NCBI RefSeq assembly: GCF_002157685.2
Contig: NZ_AP026738.1
Location: 2,294,001 to 2,358,000 of the forward strand
Source: Comamonas thiooxydans
GTDB lineage: Bacteria > Pseudomonadota > Gammaproteobacteria > Burkholderiales > Burkholderiaceae_C
DNA: 64,000 nucleotides
Direction of reading: 5' to 3'
Positions 33,837 to 44,835 of the stretch are shown piece after piece. Position 1 is the stretch's first letter; each line of letters opens with the position of its first letter. The notes beneath the pieces were generated by a model. It had not been told where the DNA came from. It worked only from the letters and a program-made list of their open reading frames with translations, and searched no databases. Position numbers and translations under genes: made by a program.

Positions 33837-35108
33837 TTAGAAGGCCGGGTTCAATTCCAGCAGCAAGTTCGAGGAGCCGGGAGTCACCGAGAACGACTGA
33901 CTGTAGATATCTCCAGCTCGTGGCATGGCTTGGCCGTCCAGCGACAGCCGCGCCTGCAAACGTAGCTCCGGGAATGACGACAGCGAAACTGAAGGATCGA
34001 GCAGGTTCTCCGGTCCCACCGTGAAATGTGCCGGCAGGGAGGTCGCAGGCAGGCGCAGCACTGCCACAGGGCGGGGGTGACCGTCGGCGCGAGCCACGAC
34101 AAAGACCTGAGCCTTTGCCAATCGGGCTGGTTCAGATGGATTGGCCTTGGAGGCTGCCCAGCGCAATTCTCCGCTCAGGCGGCTCTTGGATGCAGCCGCA
34201 GTCTTGGCAGTGATGCTTGAACTGTCTTCAGACGCCAAAGCCTCCAGCTTGAGCAGATCATCTTGCACTCGCAGTGCCATGTCCGATCCTGGCTCCAATT
34301 GGCGCAGCAGGGCCTGCCAGTTCTTTTGTGCCTCATCCAGCTTGCCGTGGCGCACGGCTGCACTCCCTGCAAGGGCCAGTGCCTTGGGTTGATCAGGCTG
34401 CAACATCAGTGCCTGCTTTATGGCCTTGCCGGCCTCGCCATCCAGATCACCGCCCTGTGCCGATGCCAGCGCGTCGGCAAGATCGGCCCATAACCTTGCC
34501 TGAACTTCCTCATCCGCCGCGCTACGCCGCGCTTCCTGCAAAGCCCGCCGGTACGCTTGGGCCGCAGCGTCAAAGAGCTCCAGAGTTTCATAGGAGCGGG
34601 CCAGCATCACCCAGCCAGGCAGGTTCTGGGGTTGCTCCTCAAGACGCCGGGCCAGTCCGTCCACCATGGTCTGCACCTGTGTATCGTCCGCGCCGTCTCC
34701 GTGCGCGCCGGGCTGCTCCTGCGCCAGCTGCGCTGCAGCCTTGGGGTCGCCCACCTGCAGGTACAAAGCGAACGCGGCGAGAGGGAGCAGCACCGCCAAC
34801 AACAGCGCGCTGCCACGGCGCAGCCATGGACTTTGGCTCCAGGCAACCGATGCTCGGGGTCTGTCCAGCTCGCTGAGCAGACGTCGCTGAAGTTCTTCGA
34901 CCGCTTGAGCATGGTCGGTCTCGCTCAGGCGTCCGCCTGAGCGCTCCAGCGTCAGCTCGGCCAACTGGGCCTGGTAGAGGCGGCGCAGCGCTTCATCAGG
35001 ATCGCTGGCGGGCAATGGGACCTCGGCCAGCAAAGGCGGCAGCAGTACCGCCAGGCTAAGCAGCATCAGGGCGATGGCGCCCAGCCACAACCAGTGCATG
35101 GCGCTCAT
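33837..35108 (-). CDS. ccmI: cytochrome c maturation protein CcmI
   Basis: 423 residues. The N terminus has a membrane helix (WLWLGAIALMLLSLAVLLPP) then the CcmI pair region (LRRLYQAQLAELTLERSGGRL), a second helix (ALLLAVLLPLAAFALYLQVG), TPR repeats (about 150-300) and a C-terminal beta-rich domain. CcmI brings apocytochrome c to the CcmFH ligase. It is the last gene of the nap-ccm run and overlaps ccmH by 4 bp (ATGA), which also fixes the start at 35108. Confidence 0.9.
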   Translation of the reverse strand: MSAMHWLWLGAIALMLLSLAVLLPPLLAEVPLPASDPDEALRRLYQAQLAELTLERSGGRLSETDHAQAVEELQRRLLSELDRPRASVAWSQSPWLRRGSALLLAVLLPLAAFALYLQVGDPKAAAQLAQEQPGAHGDGADDTQVQTMVDGLARRLEEQPQNLPGWVMLARSYETLELFDAAAQAYRRALQEARRSAADEEVQARLWADLADALASAQGGDLDGEAGKAIKQALMLQPDQPKALALAGSAAVRHGKLDEAQKNWQALLRQLEPGSDMALRVQDDLLKLEALASEDSSSITAKTAAASKSRLSGELRWAASKANPSEPARLAKAQVFVVARADGHPRPVAVLRLPATSLPAHFTVGPENLLDPSVSLSSFPELRLQARLSLDGQAMPRAGDIYSQSFSVTPGSSNLLLELNPAF

Positions 35109-35578
35109 TGGCGTTCCTCCTTCGAGGTCGTGTCCAGCCACTGGCGCGCACGATCACGCTGCTCCGGGGTCAGCGGGACATTCGGCATGAGCCTGCGGCG
35201 CAGCGTTCTGCGCAGCAGCACAAAGCCCCCCAGCGCGGCCAGGAAGGGGCCGCTCCACAGCAACCAGGTCGATGGCTTCCAGGGCGGGTTGTAGCGCACA
35301 AAGGAGCCGTAGCGCTGTTCGAAGAAGTTGATCACCTGCTCATTGCTATGGCCCTGCTCGAGTTGGTTACGGATCTCGCGGCGCATGTCCTCGGCCATGG
35401 GGGCACGCGATTCGGCCACGGTCTGGTTCTGGCAGACGACACAGCGAAGCTGAGCGGCCAGCGCCATTTCACGATCCAGCAGCTCCTGGTCCCGAGCGGT
35501 CTGTCCGGCCTGGGCCAGCATCGCCATGCAGGCCAGGAAGGCCGCCGTGCAGGCTGCGCCGATACTTCGCGGTTTCAT
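35105..35578 (-). CDS. ccmH: cytochrome c maturation protein CcmH
   Basis: 157 residues. A signal peptide is followed by the LRCVVCQNQ motif (Cys46, Cys49), which reduces apocytochrome CXXCH thiols, and a C-terminal membrane helix (WLLWSGPFLAALGGFVLLRR). It is membrane-anchored on the periplasmic side and works with CcmF and CcmI. The start at 35578 overlaps the ccmG stop (ATGA); an in-frame start 39 bases earlier would lie deep in ccmG. Confidence 0.93.
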   Translation of the reverse strand: MKPRSIGAACTAAFLACMAMLAQAGQTARDQELLDREMALAAQLRCVVCQNQTVAESRAPMAEDMRREIRNQLEQGHSNEQVINFFEQRYGSFVRYNPPWKPSTWLLWSGPFLAALGGFVLLRRTLRRRLMPNVPLTPEQRDRARQWLDTTSKEERQ

Positions 35579-36093
35579 TGCAGACTCCTGATGACCGGCA
35601 GCAGCCGGTCGCGCCATATCTCTGCGGTTACCGGGCCCACATGGCGATAGCGCACGCGGCCCTGGCCGTCAATGACAAAGGTTTCCGGCACTCCCTGGAT
35701 GCCGAAGTCCATGCCTACGCGGCCATCGCCGTCGATGGCTGAAGCTCGGTAGGGGTTGCCCGCCACCCGCAGCAGCGCGCGAGCCTTGTCCGGCTGATCC
35801 TTGTAGTTCAGGCCGTAGACGGCGACCGCGTCGCGCTTCGAGAGTTCAGCCAATACGGGTAGCTCCTGTCGGCAGGGTGCGCACCATGAGGCCCAGACGT
35901 TGAGCAGCCAGGCCCGACCTCGCAGGTCCTGCAGATGCAGGACTTGCTGCGGGTCTTCGAGCAGAGGGCGGTCTATGGCCGGTGCTGGCTGTTCGAGCAG
36001 CGCCGAAGGCAAGGCCCGTGGGTCACGCTGCAGGCCAAGCCCGAGCATGATGGCTAAGCCTAAAAATATTGCCAGGGGCAGGACAAAGCGCAT
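35575..36093 (-). CDS. ccmG: thiol:disulfide interchange protein CcmG/DsbE
   Basis: 172 residues. One N-terminal membrane anchor, then a periplasmic thioredoxin fold with WASWCAPC (Cys71, Cys74) and the cis-proline loop GVPETFVID. It keeps apocytochrome cysteines reduced for heme attachment. It overlaps ccmF by one base and ccmH by four. Confidence 0.94.
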   Translation of the reverse strand: MRFVLPLAIFLGLAIMLGLGLQRDPRALPSALLEQPAPAIDRPLLEDPQQVLHLQDLRGRAWLLNVWASWCAPCRQELPVLAELSKRDAVAVYGLNYKDQPDKARALLRVAGNPYRASAIDGDGRVGMDFGIQGVPETFVIDGQGRVRYRHVGPVTAEIWRDRLLPVIRSLQ

Positions 36094-38099
36094 CAGGCAG
36101 CTCCTTGCAGGGCCGGAGCGCCGGACTGGCTGTGCGCTCGCTGCTTGGCTGTACGAAAGCGCCGGTCCATAAGGCTCAGGCCCGCGCCCAGCGCCATCAT
36201 CAGTGTGCCTATCCAGACCCAGTCCATGAAAGGCTTGACCTGTAGGCGTACGGTCCAGCGCAGGCCTTGATCGTCCAGTGGATCGCCCAGGGCCACGAAA
36301 ACGTCGCGTGTCCAGCCGCTGTCAATGGCGGCCTGGCTCAGCGCCATGCCCTGGGCGCGGTAAACCCGCTTCTCGGGAAACATGCTCCAGCTGTCCAGTC
36401 CCGCTCGGCTGACGGTGAATTGGGCACGTTGCGCGTCATAGTTGGGGCCGGCGGCGGGACCAAGGCTGTCGAAGCGGAAGCGGTAGCCACCCGCCTCGGC
36501 AGTCTCACCCTGCGCCAGCGTGGTTTCGTGCCGGCTCTCCAGCCCGTCGGCCAAGCTTACCGCCAGCACGAACACGCCCGCACCGGCATGGGCCATCAGC
36601 ATGCCCCACCAGCCCCAGGGTTGGCGCGACAGGCGCTGACCCAGATGGCCGATTTCCAGGCCTTGCCCCAGGCGCTGCCAGACATGGGCCAGCGTGCTGA
36701 ACAGGCACCACAGGCCCAGCGCCAGGCCCAGCAAGGTGGCGGGCGACAGGCGCAGGCCAGTCCAGCCGCCGGCCAGCGCCAGCACGGCAGCAGAGGCTGC
36801 ACTCAGTATCAAAGCCATGCGAAGGCGCCGCCACAGCTCTGCGGCCTGGCTACTCTTCCAGCGCGCCACCGTGCCCACGCCCATCAGGGCCAGGGCCGGA
36901 AGTACCAAGGGCAAAAAGACGGCCTGGAAGTACGGCGGCCCCACGGAGATCTTCTCGCCGCTCAGCACATCGAGCGCCAGCGGGTACAGCGTGCCTATGA
37001 GCACCGCCAGCGCGGCAGCCGTGAAGAGCACGTTGTTGATCAGCAAAAAGGTTTCGCGCGAGAGCATGGCAAATTCCCCGGAGCCCCGGCCCAGCTCCGG
37101 CGCGCGCCAGGCGAACAGCCACAGCGATGTTCCCACCACAGCCACGATGAAACACAGGATGAAGAGCCCCCGCCCTGGGTCCACGGCAAAGGCATGAACC
37201 GAGGTAAGCACGCCGGAGCGCACGAGAAAGGTACCCAGCAGGCTCAGTGAAAATGCGCAGATGGCCAGCAGGGCCGACCAGCTGCGAAAGGCGCCGCGCT
37301 GGTCGGTCACGATCAGCGAATGCAGCAGGGCCGTGCCCACCAGCCAGGGCATGAAAGAGGCGTTTTCCACAGGGTCCCAGAACCACCAGCCGCCCCAGCC
37401 CAATACGTAATAGGCCCAGGCGCTGCCCAGCAGAATGCCCAGCGTGAGAAAACCCCATGCCGCCAGTGTCCAGGAACGCGACCAGCGCGCCCAGGCCGCA
37501 CCCAGCTCGCCCGAGATCAGTGCCGCAAGTGCGAACGCAAAAGGCACGGCAAAGCCCACATAGCCCATGTACAGCAGCGGCGGATGTAGCACCATGCCGG
37601 GATCCTGCAGCAGGGGGTTGAGGTCCTTGCCTTCCGCAGCAGCCGGGATCAGGCGCGTAAACGGGTTGGAGAGAAACAGCAGGAACAGCAGCAGGCCCAC
37701 ACTGATCCAGCCCAGCACCGAGAGCACGCGCGCCACGAAGGCCGGCGGCAGGTCTCGGCTGCGCCAGGCCACCGCCAGGGTCCAGCCCGAGAGCATGAGC
37801 TGCCACAGCAGCATGGAACCTTCATGACCGCCCCAGAACGCTGCCAGCTTGTAGGCCATGGGCAGGTCGCTATGCGAATTGGCCGCCACATACAGCACCG
37901 AGAAGTCTGCGCGCCAGAAGCACCAGAACAGGCTGGCCGAAGACAGCACGCACAATGCGCATAGCAAAAAGGCTGCGGGCCGGGCCAGCCTTACCCAGCC
38001 CGCCAGTCCCCAGTGGGCACCGGCCAGCGGCAGCACCGCCAGCAGCACTGCCGTAACCAGGGCCAGTACCAGGGCGAACACGCCAAGTTCAGCGATCAT
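36093..38099 (-). CDS. ccmF: heme lyase CcmF
   Basis: 668 residues with about 14 membrane helices. The WWD heme-handling motif is [20 protein letters not shown] (234-253), and periplasmic histidines such as those in [11 protein letters not shown] flank it. CcmF is the core of the ligase that takes heme from CcmE and joins it to CXXCH. The ATG at 38099 overlaps the ccmE stop by 4 bp. Confidence 0.95.
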   Translation of the reverse strand: MIAELGVFALVLALVTAVLLAVLPLAGAHWGLAGWVRLARPAAFLLCALCVLSSASLFWCFWRADFSVLYVAANSHSDLPMAYKLAAFWGGHEGSMLLWQLMLSGWTLAVAWRSRDLPPAFVARVLSVLGWISVGLLLFLLFLSNPFTRLIPAAAEGKDLNPLLQDPGMVLHPPLLYMGYVGFAVPFAFALAALISGELGAAWARWSRSWTLAAWGFLTLGILLGSAWAYYVLGWGGWWFWDPVENASFMPWLVGTALLHSLIVTDQRGAFRSWSALLAICAFSLSLLGTFLVRSGVLTSVHAFAVDPGRGLFILCFIVAVVGTSLWLFAWRAPELGRGSGEFAMLSRETFLLINNVLFTAAALAVLIGTLYPLALDVLSGEKISVGPPYFQAVFLPLVLPALALMGVGTVARWKSSQAAELWRRLRMALILSAASAAVLALAGGWTGLRLSPATLLGLALGLWCLFSTLAHVWQRLGQGLEIGHLGQRLSRQPWGWWGMLMAHAGAGVFVLAVSLADGLESRHETTLAQGETAEAGGYRFRFDSLGPAAGPNYDAQRAQFTVSRAGLDSWSMFPEKRVYRAQGMALSQAAIDSGWTRDVFVALGDPLDDQGLRWTVRLQVKPFMDWVWIGTLMMALGAGLSLMDRRFRTAKQRAHSQSGAPALQGAA

Positions 38100-38608
38100 G
38101 TGCGGCCTCCGCTGGAGACGGCACCGGCGCTGTCCTGGCCGGCTTCCCTGGCAGTGGCGTCGTCGGCAGACTTTTCCGACGGCTTGCCAGCGGCGTTTTT
38201 CAATGCATGGGCCGCTTCGGGCGGCATGTAGTTCTCGTCGTGCTTGGCCAGAACCTCGGAGGCCTGGAAGGCCCCGTCCGCCTGCATACGGCCCGATACC
38301 ACCACACCTTTGCCCTCGCGGAACAGGTCGGGCAGCAATCCTCGATACTGCACAGGCACACTGCGCACTTCATCGGTCACGGCAAAGCGCAGCAGCATTC
38401 CATCGCCGCTGCGCTGCAGTGAGCCAGGCTCCACCAGGCCTCCCAGGCGAAAGGCCGCACCATGCGGAACCTCGCCCGCATGAACCTGGCTGGGGCTGTA
38501 GAAGAACATCACATTGGAGTTGAGCGCTCGCAGCACCAGCGTGACGGCGGCGGCCACCAGCGCAAGTCCTGCCAACACCCACAGCAGGCGACGCTGGCGC
38601 GGCTTCAT
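38096..38608 (-). CDS. ccmE: heme chaperone CcmE
   Basis: 170 residues. An N-terminal anchor helix ([22 protein letters not shown]) is followed by a periplasmic OB fold with the heme-attachment motif [10 protein letters not shown], in which His123 forms the covalent bond and Tyr127 is the axial ligand. The C-terminal tail is polar and disordered. It overlaps ccmD and ccmF by four bases each. Confidence 0.95.
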   Translation of the reverse strand: MKPRQRRLLWVLAGLALVAAAVTLVLRALNSNVMFFYSPSQVHAGEVPHGAAFRLGGLVEPGSLQRSGDGMLLRFAVTDEVRSVPVQYRGLLPDLFREGKGVVVSGRMQADGAFQASEVLAKHDENYMPPEAAHALKNAAGKPSEKSADDATAREAGQDSAGAVSSGGRT

Positions 38609-38748
38609 GGGTTCTCCCCAGGTGCGAGTCCGGACGCGGCTTCAGCCTTCAGGCGACGGCTGCGCACAAAGATGCTGACCAGCTCGATACCCAGCGCCAT
38701 CGCGCTCACACCGTAGGCCAGAGCAATGAAAAAAGCATGATCCTGCAT
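38605..38748 (-). CDS. ccmD: heme exporter subunit CcmD
   Basis: 47 residues: one membrane helix ([21 protein letters not shown]) then a basic tail (RSRRLKAEA), the standard CcmD layout. CcmD helps release holo-CcmE from the CcmABC complex. The ATG shares one base with the ccmC stop, and the stop overlaps ccmE by four bases. Confidence 0.9.
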   Translation of the reverse strand: MQDHAFFIALAYGVSAMALGIELVSIFVRSRRLKAEAASGLAPGENP

Positions 38749-39509
38749 TACAGACTCTCCTCGCGGGCTCGCTCCAGAATCAGGCAACGTGCCCGTACCA
38801 GAGCGACGGCCAGCGTATAGGCCCAGCAGGCCAGCGCCATCAGCAGCATGCCGGCCAGCATGGTGTGTGTCATGCTGGGAGCTGTATCCATGCGGATACT
38901 CGCACCCTGATGCAGGGTGCTCCACCACTGAACCGAGAAATAGATGATGGGAATATTGACCACGCCAGCAAGTAGCACGATGGCGCCAGCGCCATCGGCC
39001 CGACGCGAATCCTCTATGGCCGAGACCATGGCCATATAACCCAGATACAGGAACAGCAGGATCAGCTCCGACGTCAGACGGGCATCCCATACCCACCAGG
39101 CTCCCCAGGTCGGCTTGCCCCAGGCAGCCCCGGTCCATAAGGCGATGGCTGTGAACAAAGCTCCCGTGGGTGCCAGGGCCCTTGCCAGTAGGGGGGAAAG
39201 ACGGGTGCCGTAAATCAACCCCAGGGCAGCATGGAGCGCTGCCACCAGATAGATGAACATGGACATCCAGGCGGCCGGCACATGCAAAAAGATAATGCGG
39301 TAGACCTCGCCCTGTTGGTGATCCGTAGGTGCCAGTCCAAATCCGACCCATAGACCCGCAGCAGCCAGCACGGCAGCCAGCACGGCCATCCAGGGCCAGA
39401 CTCGACCCGCCCAGTGGTAAAAAATCGGGGGCGAAGTCAGTTGGCGCCATTTGCGGCCGCTGGACCCTGCTGCAGGCGTCGGTGATGCATTGGAAGTAAG
39501 AGAATTCAT
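38748..39509 (-). CDS. ccmC: heme exporter/handling protein CcmC
   Basis: 253 residues with six membrane helices and the WWD motif WGAWWVWDARLTSELILLF. CcmC presents heme to CcmE in the periplasm. The ATG at 39509 lies four bases after GGAG; a TTG five codons upstream would overlap ccmB. A longer N-terminal tail than in E. coli (Ser/Pro/Ala-rich, about 25 residues) precedes the first helix. Confidence 0.94.
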   Translation of the reverse strand: MNSLTSNASPTPAAGSSGRKWRQLTSPPIFYHWAGRVWPWMAVLAAVLAAAGLWVGFGLAPTDHQQGEVYRIIFLHVPAAWMSMFIYLVAALHAALGLIYGTRLSPLLARALAPTGALFTAIALWTGAAWGKPTWGAWWVWDARLTSELILLFLYLGYMAMVSAIEDSRRADGAGAIVLLAGVVNIPIIYFSVQWWSTLHQGASIRMDTAPSMTHTMLAGMLLMALACWAYTLAVALVRARCLILERAREESL

Positions 39510-39510
39510 A

Positions 39511-40167
39511 TCACTCCAGCGCAAGGCGCAAGGCCGCTGCTATAGCCCAGGGGCCGGCCAGTAACGCCAGACACAGGCAGGCCCCCAGCAGATTGAGAGC
39601 AGGCGCTGCACTCAGCCCTTGCTGCGCCTGGGCCACGGCATGGCTGCCAAAAATCAGGATGGGCACGCTCAGCGGCAGCACCACCAGAGCCAGCAGCAAC
39701 TGCCCCCGCACACCCAGTGTCAGTGCTGCGCCCAGTGCCGCCAGCAGGCACAGGCTGGGCGTTCCCAGGGCCAGCGATGCCAGCAGAATGCCGACCACCG
39801 CCCCATCCAGGCCGTACTGCCAGCCCAGCAAGGGGGCCACCAGCAACAATGGCAACACACCCAGCAACCAGTGCGTGGCCACCTTGAGGCCCACCAGCAG
39901 CGAAAGGGACGCAGGCGCCAGCAACCACTGCTCCAGCGAGCCGTCGGCCATGTCGCTCTCGAACAGCCGGTGCTGCCCCAGCAACACGGCCAGCAAGGCC
40001 GCGACCCACACAATGCCCGGCGCAATCTGCTTCAGCAGGGGCGCGTCCGGTCCCAAAGCCAAGGGGAAAAGACTGCCCACCAGCACGAAGAAGAACAGCC
40101 CGCCCAAGGCATCGGAAGGCCTTCGAGCGGCCAATTTCAACTCTCTTGCGCACACAGCTCTCAGCAA
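39511..40167 (-). CDS. ccmB: heme exporter permease CcmB
   Basis: 218 residues, six hydrophobic helices, opening ARELKLAARRPSD as in other CcmB proteins. It pairs with the CcmA ATPase. The only start that keeps the conserved N terminus is a TTG at 40167 inside the ccmA end (7-bp overlap); a GTG four codons later is possible. A TTG start coupled to the upstream gene would limit its expression. Confidence 0.9.
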   Translation of the reverse strand: MLRAVCARELKLAARRPSDALGGLFFFVLVGSLFPLALGPDAPLLKQIAPGIVWVAALLAVLLGQHRLFESDMADGSLEQWLLAPASLSLLVGLKVATHWLLGVLPLLLVAPLLGWQYGLDGAVVGILLASLALGTPSLCLLAALGAALTLGVRGQLLLALVVLPLSVPILIFGSHAVAQAQQGLSAAPALNLLGACLCLALLAGPWAIAAALRLALE

Positions 40168-40850
40168 ACAGCCACCTGCTCATTCATTGTCGTCGTGACC
40201 ACGGAGCGGGATAAGTCCAGCGCCGACACCCAGGGCGTCGGCAGCACCAGGTTGCGGTGCGAAGCCACCACGGCCATTCCTCCTGAGGCCAGATGCTGCT
40301 CCAGTGCCTCGACCAGATATTGTTCGCCCTGGACATCCAGACAGTTGTCGGGTTCGTCCAGCAACCAAAGCGGACGCTCGCCCAGCAAAACACGGGCCAG
40401 CCCCAATCGCCGGCGCTGACCCTGGGACAGTCGGCCAAAAGGCCGTGCGACGACTTCCGTCATCGACAAGGCCTGCAAAACGGCTTGCACGCGTGCTTCA
40501 TTCCAGCTCACTGCCATCAAATCCAGTGCAAAGCGCAGATTCTCCATCGCTGTCAAGGTGTCGCTCATTCCTGCCTGATGCCCCATATAGGCCAGTTGCC
40601 GCTGGTAGGCTGGATCCTGAGGGGACAGCGTAGCGCCGCACCACTGGAGGCTTCCAGTGCGCCATGGCAGAAGGCCGGCCAGACAACGCAGCAGGCTGCT
40701 CTTGCCCGCGCCGTTATGACCTCTGAGCATCAGGAGCTGACCGCCACCGAGTTCCAAGCCCAGATCGCGCAGCACCACCCGGCCGCCGCGTACACAACCC
40801 AGGCCGGATATGCAAAGAAATCTGGAAGCAGCCGTGCCCAAGCCATTCAT
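40161..40850 (-). CDS. ccmA: heme exporter ATPase CcmA
   Basis: 229 residues. An ABC ATPase with Walker A GHNGAGKSS, signature LSQGQRRRLGLARVLL, Walker B LWLLDEP and the switch His in VASH. ATP hydrolysis by CcmAB releases holo-CcmE from CcmC. The start at 40850 is 4 bp after the napC stop; a longer frame to 41027 would run through napC and is rejected. This junction joins the nap and ccm genes. Confidence 0.93.
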   Translation of the reverse strand: MNGLGTAASRFLCISGLGCVRGGRVVLRDLGLELGGGQLLMLRGHNGAGKSSLLRCLAGLLPWRTGSLQWCGATLSPQDPAYQRQLAYMGHQAGMSDTLTAMENLRFALDLMAVSWNEARVQAVLQALSMTEVVARPFGRLSQGQRRRLGLARVLLGERPLWLLDEPDNCLDVQGEQYLVEALEQHLASGGMAVVASHRNLVLPTPWVSALDLSRSVVTTTMNEQVAVC

Positions 40851-40854
40851 CCCG

Positions 40855-41502
40855 CTACTGCACCGACGCAACCGAAGCCTCAGCTGGCCCTGGCACTTTC
40901 TGACCTGGCGTGTCGCTGGGACCCTGTCCGGGGGGAATGTGAGGCAGCTTGTGGGCAATGCCCTTGTGGCAATCGATACAGGTTTTTTCCTTGCTGGCCA
41001 AATAGGTGCTGTGCATGTTCTGTGCACGCAAACTCTGCCGCGTCATATCCATGGAGTCGTAGTTATGGCAGTTGCGGCACTCCAGCGAATCGTTGGCCTT
41101 GAAGCGAGCCCACTCGTGCTGCGCCAACTCCAGCCGCTTGGCTTCGAATTTTTCAGGCGTGTCGATCGTTCCGAAGATCTTGCCCCACACTTCTTTGGAG
41201 GCCTGCATCTTGCGAGCGATCTTGTCGGTCCAGTCGTGGGGCACATGACAGTTGGAGCATACCGCACGTACGCCCGAGCGGTTGGTGTAGTGGATCGTGC
41301 TCTTGAGCTCTGCAAACACGTTGTCCCGCATCTCATGACAACCCGTGCAGAATTTCTCCGTGTTGGTCAGCTCCATGGCGGTATTGAACGCGCCCCAGAA
41401 GAGGATGCCGCCGATGAAGCCGCCGATGGTCAGAAAGCCCAGGCTGAAATGTACGCTGGGGCGGCGGATCACCGCCCAGTAGCGCTTGAGAAGTGTCAAC
41501 AT
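40855..41502 (-). CDS. napC: tetraheme quinol dehydrogenase NapC
   Basis: 215 residues. One N-terminal membrane anchor, then four heme sites: CTGCH (52-56), CSNCH (82-86), CRNCH (142-146) and CIDCH (175-179). NapC takes electrons from ubiquinol or menaquinol and hands them to NapB. GAGG lies before the ATG. The C-terminal tail is Pro/Ala-rich. Confidence 0.96.
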   Translation of the reverse strand: MLTLLKRYWAVIRRPSVHFSLGFLTIGGFIGGILFWGAFNTAMELTNTEKFCTGCHEMRDNVFAELKSTIHYTNRSGVRAVCSNCHVPHDWTDKIARKMQASKEVWGKIFGTIDTPEKFEAKRLELAQHEWARFKANDSLECRNCHNYDSMDMTRQSLRAQNMHSTYLASKEKTCIDCHKGIAHKLPHIPPGQGPSDTPGQKVPGPAEASVASVQ

Positions 41503-41526
41503 AGATGAGCCTCGTGCGCCGCAGCG

Positions 41527-42033
41527 TCAGTTTTTCTTGGATGCCTTGCCCGACTGGGACTGCAGGGCCTTCAGAATCACGGTATCCACGTCTTCGAAGG
41601 TGTTGCTGACCAGAGGGCGGACGGCATCCTGGGCCACATGGCATTGCTGGCAGAAGTAGCGTCGCGTGGATACCTGCCCCAACATGCGCCCGTCGCGATC
41701 CATATAGTGCGTGACCGATACCGGCACGGCCTGCGAGATCTCGGCCTTGGTTCGCGAGTGGCAGTCCATGCATTTGTTGAAGTTCTTGTCCACCTGATAG
41801 CCGTCCACGCGATGGGGGATCGTGGGCGGTTGCCAGGTGTAGTTGCGCGTGCGGCGCACATCATCATTGACGGCATTGCCAAGCACTGGCGGCTTGGTTG
41901 CCTGCATGATGGGCGTGGGGCCACGCGCCGAGTCATAGAAGGTCTCCGCGATGGCGGCTGGCGTCCAGGCCATACCTATATTGAGCATGAGCAGCATGCC
42001 CACAAGACGGACGAGTTTGCGCAAGAAGTTCAT
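41527..42033 (-). CDS. napB: diheme cytochrome c NapB
   Basis: 168 residues. A signal peptide ends AAIAE, with heme sites CMDCH (88-92) and CQQCH (128-132). It is the small subunit of periplasmic nitrate reductase, passing electrons from NapC to NapA. AGAGAGG precedes the ATG at 42033, 17 bp after the napA stop. Confidence 0.95.
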   Translation of the reverse strand: MNFLRKLVRLVGMLLMLNIGMAWTPAAIAETFYDSARGPTPIMQATKPPVLGNAVNDDVRRTRNYTWQPPTIPHRVDGYQVDKNFNKCMDCHSRTKAEISQAVPVSVTHYMDRDGRMLGQVSTRRYFCQQCHVAQDAVRPLVSNTFEDVDTVILKALQSQSGKASKKN

Positions 42034-42050
42034 GGTCAACCTCTCTTTCG

Positions 42051-44540
42051 TCAAACCTTGGTGATCTTCACAGCGCACTTCTTGAAGTCCGTCTGCAACG
42101 AAATCGGGTCGGTAGCATCCAGCGTCACCTTGTTGATCAGCTGGCTGGCGTCGAACCAGGGGACATAGACCAATCCGCGCGGCGGCTTGTTGCGGCCGCG
42201 GGTCTCGACGCGCGTGCGCATGGCGCCGCGCCGAGAGGACAGCTCGACTTCGCTGCCGCGGCGCACGCCCAGTGCTTTGGCATCGTCAGGATGCATGTAG
42301 CACAGTGCGTTAGGCACGGCACGATGCAGCTCGGGTACGCGCCGGGTCATGGATCCTGAATGCCAGTGCTCAAGCACCCGGCCCGTGGAAAGCCAGAACG
42401 GGTAATCCTTGTCCGGAGCCTCCGCCGGTGGCTCGTATGGCAAGGCGAAGATGTTGGCCTTGCCGTCGATATTGCCGTAGAACTGGTAGCCCGTACCAGC
42501 TTTCACATAGGGGTCCGAGCCTTCGCGGTAGCGCCAGAGCGTTTCCTTGCCGTTGACCACGGGCCAGCGCATGCCGCGCACCTTGTGGTATTGGTCGAAC
42601 GGTGCCAGATCGTGGCCATGGCCACGGCCGAACGAGGCGTACTCCTCGAACAGACCTTTTTGCGGATAGAAGCCAAAGGCCTTGGCTTCCTCGTTTTCAT
42701 AGGCAGGGTCCATGTCGGCCAAGGGGAACTTGTCCACGTTGCCGTTGCGGTACAGCACCTCGAACAGGGTCTTGCCGCGCAGCTGGGGCTTCTTGGCCAG
42801 CAGTTCCTCGGGCCAGACTTCCTCGACCTTGAAACGCTTGGAGAACTCCATCAATTGCCACAGGTCGGAGCGCGCCTCACCAGGAGCCTTGACCAGCTGG
42901 TGCCAAAAGTGGGTGCGGCGCTCTGCATTACCGTAGGCACCTTCCTTCTCGACCCACATGGCCGACGGCAAGATCAGATCGGCGGCTACGGCTGTGACTG
43001 TGGGGTAGACATCGGAGACCACCACGAAATTGTCAGGATTGCGGTAGCCTGGGTAGCCTTCCTGCGCGAGGTTGGCGCCGGCCTGTATGTTGTTGTTGAC
43101 CATCACCCAGTAGGCATTGAGCCTGCCGTCCTTGAGCGCACGGTTTTGTTCCACGGCATGGTAGCCGGGCTTGGGTGGAATCGTGCCTTCGGGCAGCTTC
43201 CAGATGGTTTCAGCAGTCTTGCGATGCTCTGGGTTCGTCACCACCATGTCCGCTGGCAGGCGGTGCGAGAAGGTGCCCACCTCACGCGCCGTTCCGCAGG
43301 CAGAAGGCTGTCCCGTCAGTGAGAACGGGCTGTTGCCGGGTGTGGCGATCTTGCCCAGCAGCAAGTGGATGTTGTAGACCATGTTGTTGGCCCAGACACC
43401 CCGTGTGTGCTGGTTGAAACCCATGGTCCAGAACGACACCACCTTGCTATTGGGGTCTGCATAGAGCTCGGCAAGAGCCTTGAGACGGTTGGCCGGTACA
43501 CCCGTGAGCTTGGTTGTGTACTCAAGCGTATAGGTGGATACGAACTTGGCGTATTCCTCGTAGTTTATGGACTTGGCACCGTTGGGATCCTTGGCGTTCT
43601 TGGCAGCCTTCTGCAGGGGGTGCTCGGGACGCAGCCCGTAGCCGATATCGGTGTTGCCGAGCTTGAAATTGCAGTGCTTGGAGACAAAATCCTTGTTGAC
43701 CCTGCCTGTGGTGATGATGTGATTGGCGATGTAGTTGAGTATGGCCAGGTCGGTCTGAGGCTTGAAGGTCAGAGACATGTCCGCCAACTCATACGAGCGG
43801 TGCTCGAAGGTGGACAGCACGGCCACCTTCACGCCTGGTGTGGACAGGCGCCTGTCGGTCACGCGCGTCCATAGCACCGGATGCATTTCAGCCATGTTCG
43901 AGCCCCATAGCACAAAGGCAGTCGCGGCCTCGATGTCGTCATAGCAGCCCATGGGCTCGTCCATGCCAAAGGTGCGCATGAAGCCGGCAACTGCCGAGGC
44001 CATGCAGTGCCGTGCATTGGGATCAATGTTGTTGGTGCGAAAGCCCGCCTTGAACAGCTTGGAGGCGGCATAGCCCTCCCATACCGTCCACTGGCCGGAG
44101 CCGAACATGCCCACCGCGTCGGCCCCCTTGGCCTTGAGCGTCTTTTTGAACTGCTCTGCCATGACGTCGAATGCCGTATCCCAGGAAACCTGCTGGAACT
44201 CGCCATCCTTGGCATAGCGACCATTCTTCATGCGCAGCAACGGCTTTGTCAGACGATCACCGCCATACATGATCTTGGACAGGAAGTAACCCTTGACGCA
44301 GTTCAGTCCCCGGTTGACCTCGGCCTCAGGGTCACCCTGAGTGGCCACTACGCGGTTGTCCTTGACGGCCACCATGACGCCGCAACCTGTACCGCAAAAG
44401 CGGCATGGCGCCTTGGACCACTTCAGGTCGGCAGCCATTGCTCCTGCATCCTGGGACAGAACTTCTATGGGGATGCCTGCAACAGCCCCTGCGGCTGCGG
44501 CTGCAGATTGACGGACAAAATCACGCCTAGTGCTAGTCAT
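42051..44540 (-). CDS. napA: periplasmic nitrate reductase catalytic subunit NapA
   Basis: 829 residues. It reduces nitrate to nitrite at a bis-MGD molybdenum centre. A Tat signal ([19 protein letters not shown]) directs folded export. The 4Fe-4S site is Cys46, Cys49, Cys53 and Cys81; the molybdenum-ligand cysteine lies in HCMASAV (about residue 180). The start overlaps the napD end by 8 bp with AGAGG upstream. Confidence 0.97.
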   Translation of the reverse strand: MTSTRRDFVRQSAAAAAGAVAGIPIEVLSQDAGAMAADLKWSKAPCRFCGTGCGVMVAVKDNRVVATQGDPEAEVNRGLNCVKGYFLSKIMYGGDRLTKPLLRMKNGRYAKDGEFQQVSWDTAFDVMAEQFKKTLKAKGADAVGMFGSGQWTVWEGYAASKLFKAGFRTNNIDPNARHCMASAVAGFMRTFGMDEPMGCYDDIEAATAFVLWGSNMAEMHPVLWTRVTDRRLSTPGVKVAVLSTFEHRSYELADMSLTFKPQTDLAILNYIANHIITTGRVNKDFVSKHCNFKLGNTDIGYGLRPEHPLQKAAKNAKDPNGAKSINYEEYAKFVSTYTLEYTTKLTGVPANRLKALAELYADPNSKVVSFWTMGFNQHTRGVWANNMVYNIHLLLGKIATPGNSPFSLTGQPSACGTAREVGTFSHRLPADMVVTNPEHRKTAETIWKLPEGTIPPKPGYHAVEQNRALKDGRLNAYWVMVNNNIQAGANLAQEGYPGYRNPDNFVVVSDVYPTVTAVAADLILPSAMWVEKEGAYGNAERRTHFWHQLVKAPGEARSDLWQLMEFSKRFKVEEVWPEELLAKKPQLRGKTLFEVLYRNGNVDKFPLADMDPAYENEEAKAFGFYPQKGLFEEYASFGRGHGHDLAPFDQYHKVRGMRWPVVNGKETLWRYREGSDPYVKAGTGYQFYGNIDGKANIFALPYEPPAEAPDKDYPFWLSTGRVLEHWHSGSMTRRVPELHRAVPNALCYMHPDDAKALGVRRGSEVELSSRRGAMRTRVETRGRNKPPRGLVYVPWFDASQLINKVTLDATDPISLQTDFKKCAVKITKV

Positions 44541-44835
44541 GTGTTACCTCTTGGTTTAGCGACTGCCAGTTCTCAACATGCTGATAAACCAGGGATGCGT
44601 TGATTACGCCATCAAGCAGCTCAATCTGAGACACGCAATCAAGTATTTCTCTTGCATGGGGCGCTTCCAAGGTCACCACCAACTTGCCGGCGGGATGACT
44701 TCCATGTATTTGAGCGCCTTTGATCGTGACGATGCCGGCAGCTACTTGCGCCAGTGCATGGGGAAGCACATGCACAACCAGACTGGTGATATGCAAGTCG
44801 GTATGAGTTTCAATGGGCTCAGATTCTTCATGCAT
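44533..44835 (-). CDS. napD: NapA maturation chaperone NapD
   Basis: 100 residues from the ATG at 44835; a GTG at 44847 is also possible. The blocks [29 protein letters not shown] and the C-terminal [12 protein letters not shown] match NapD, a ferredoxin-fold cytoplasmic chaperone that binds the NapA Tat signal until cofactor loading is complete. It overlaps both napE and napA. Confidence 0.9.
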   Translation of the reverse strand: MHEESEPIETHTDLHITSLVVHVLPHALAQVAAGIVTIKGAQIHGSHPAGKLVVTLEAPHAREILDCVSQIELLDGVINASLVYQHVENWQSLNQEVTHD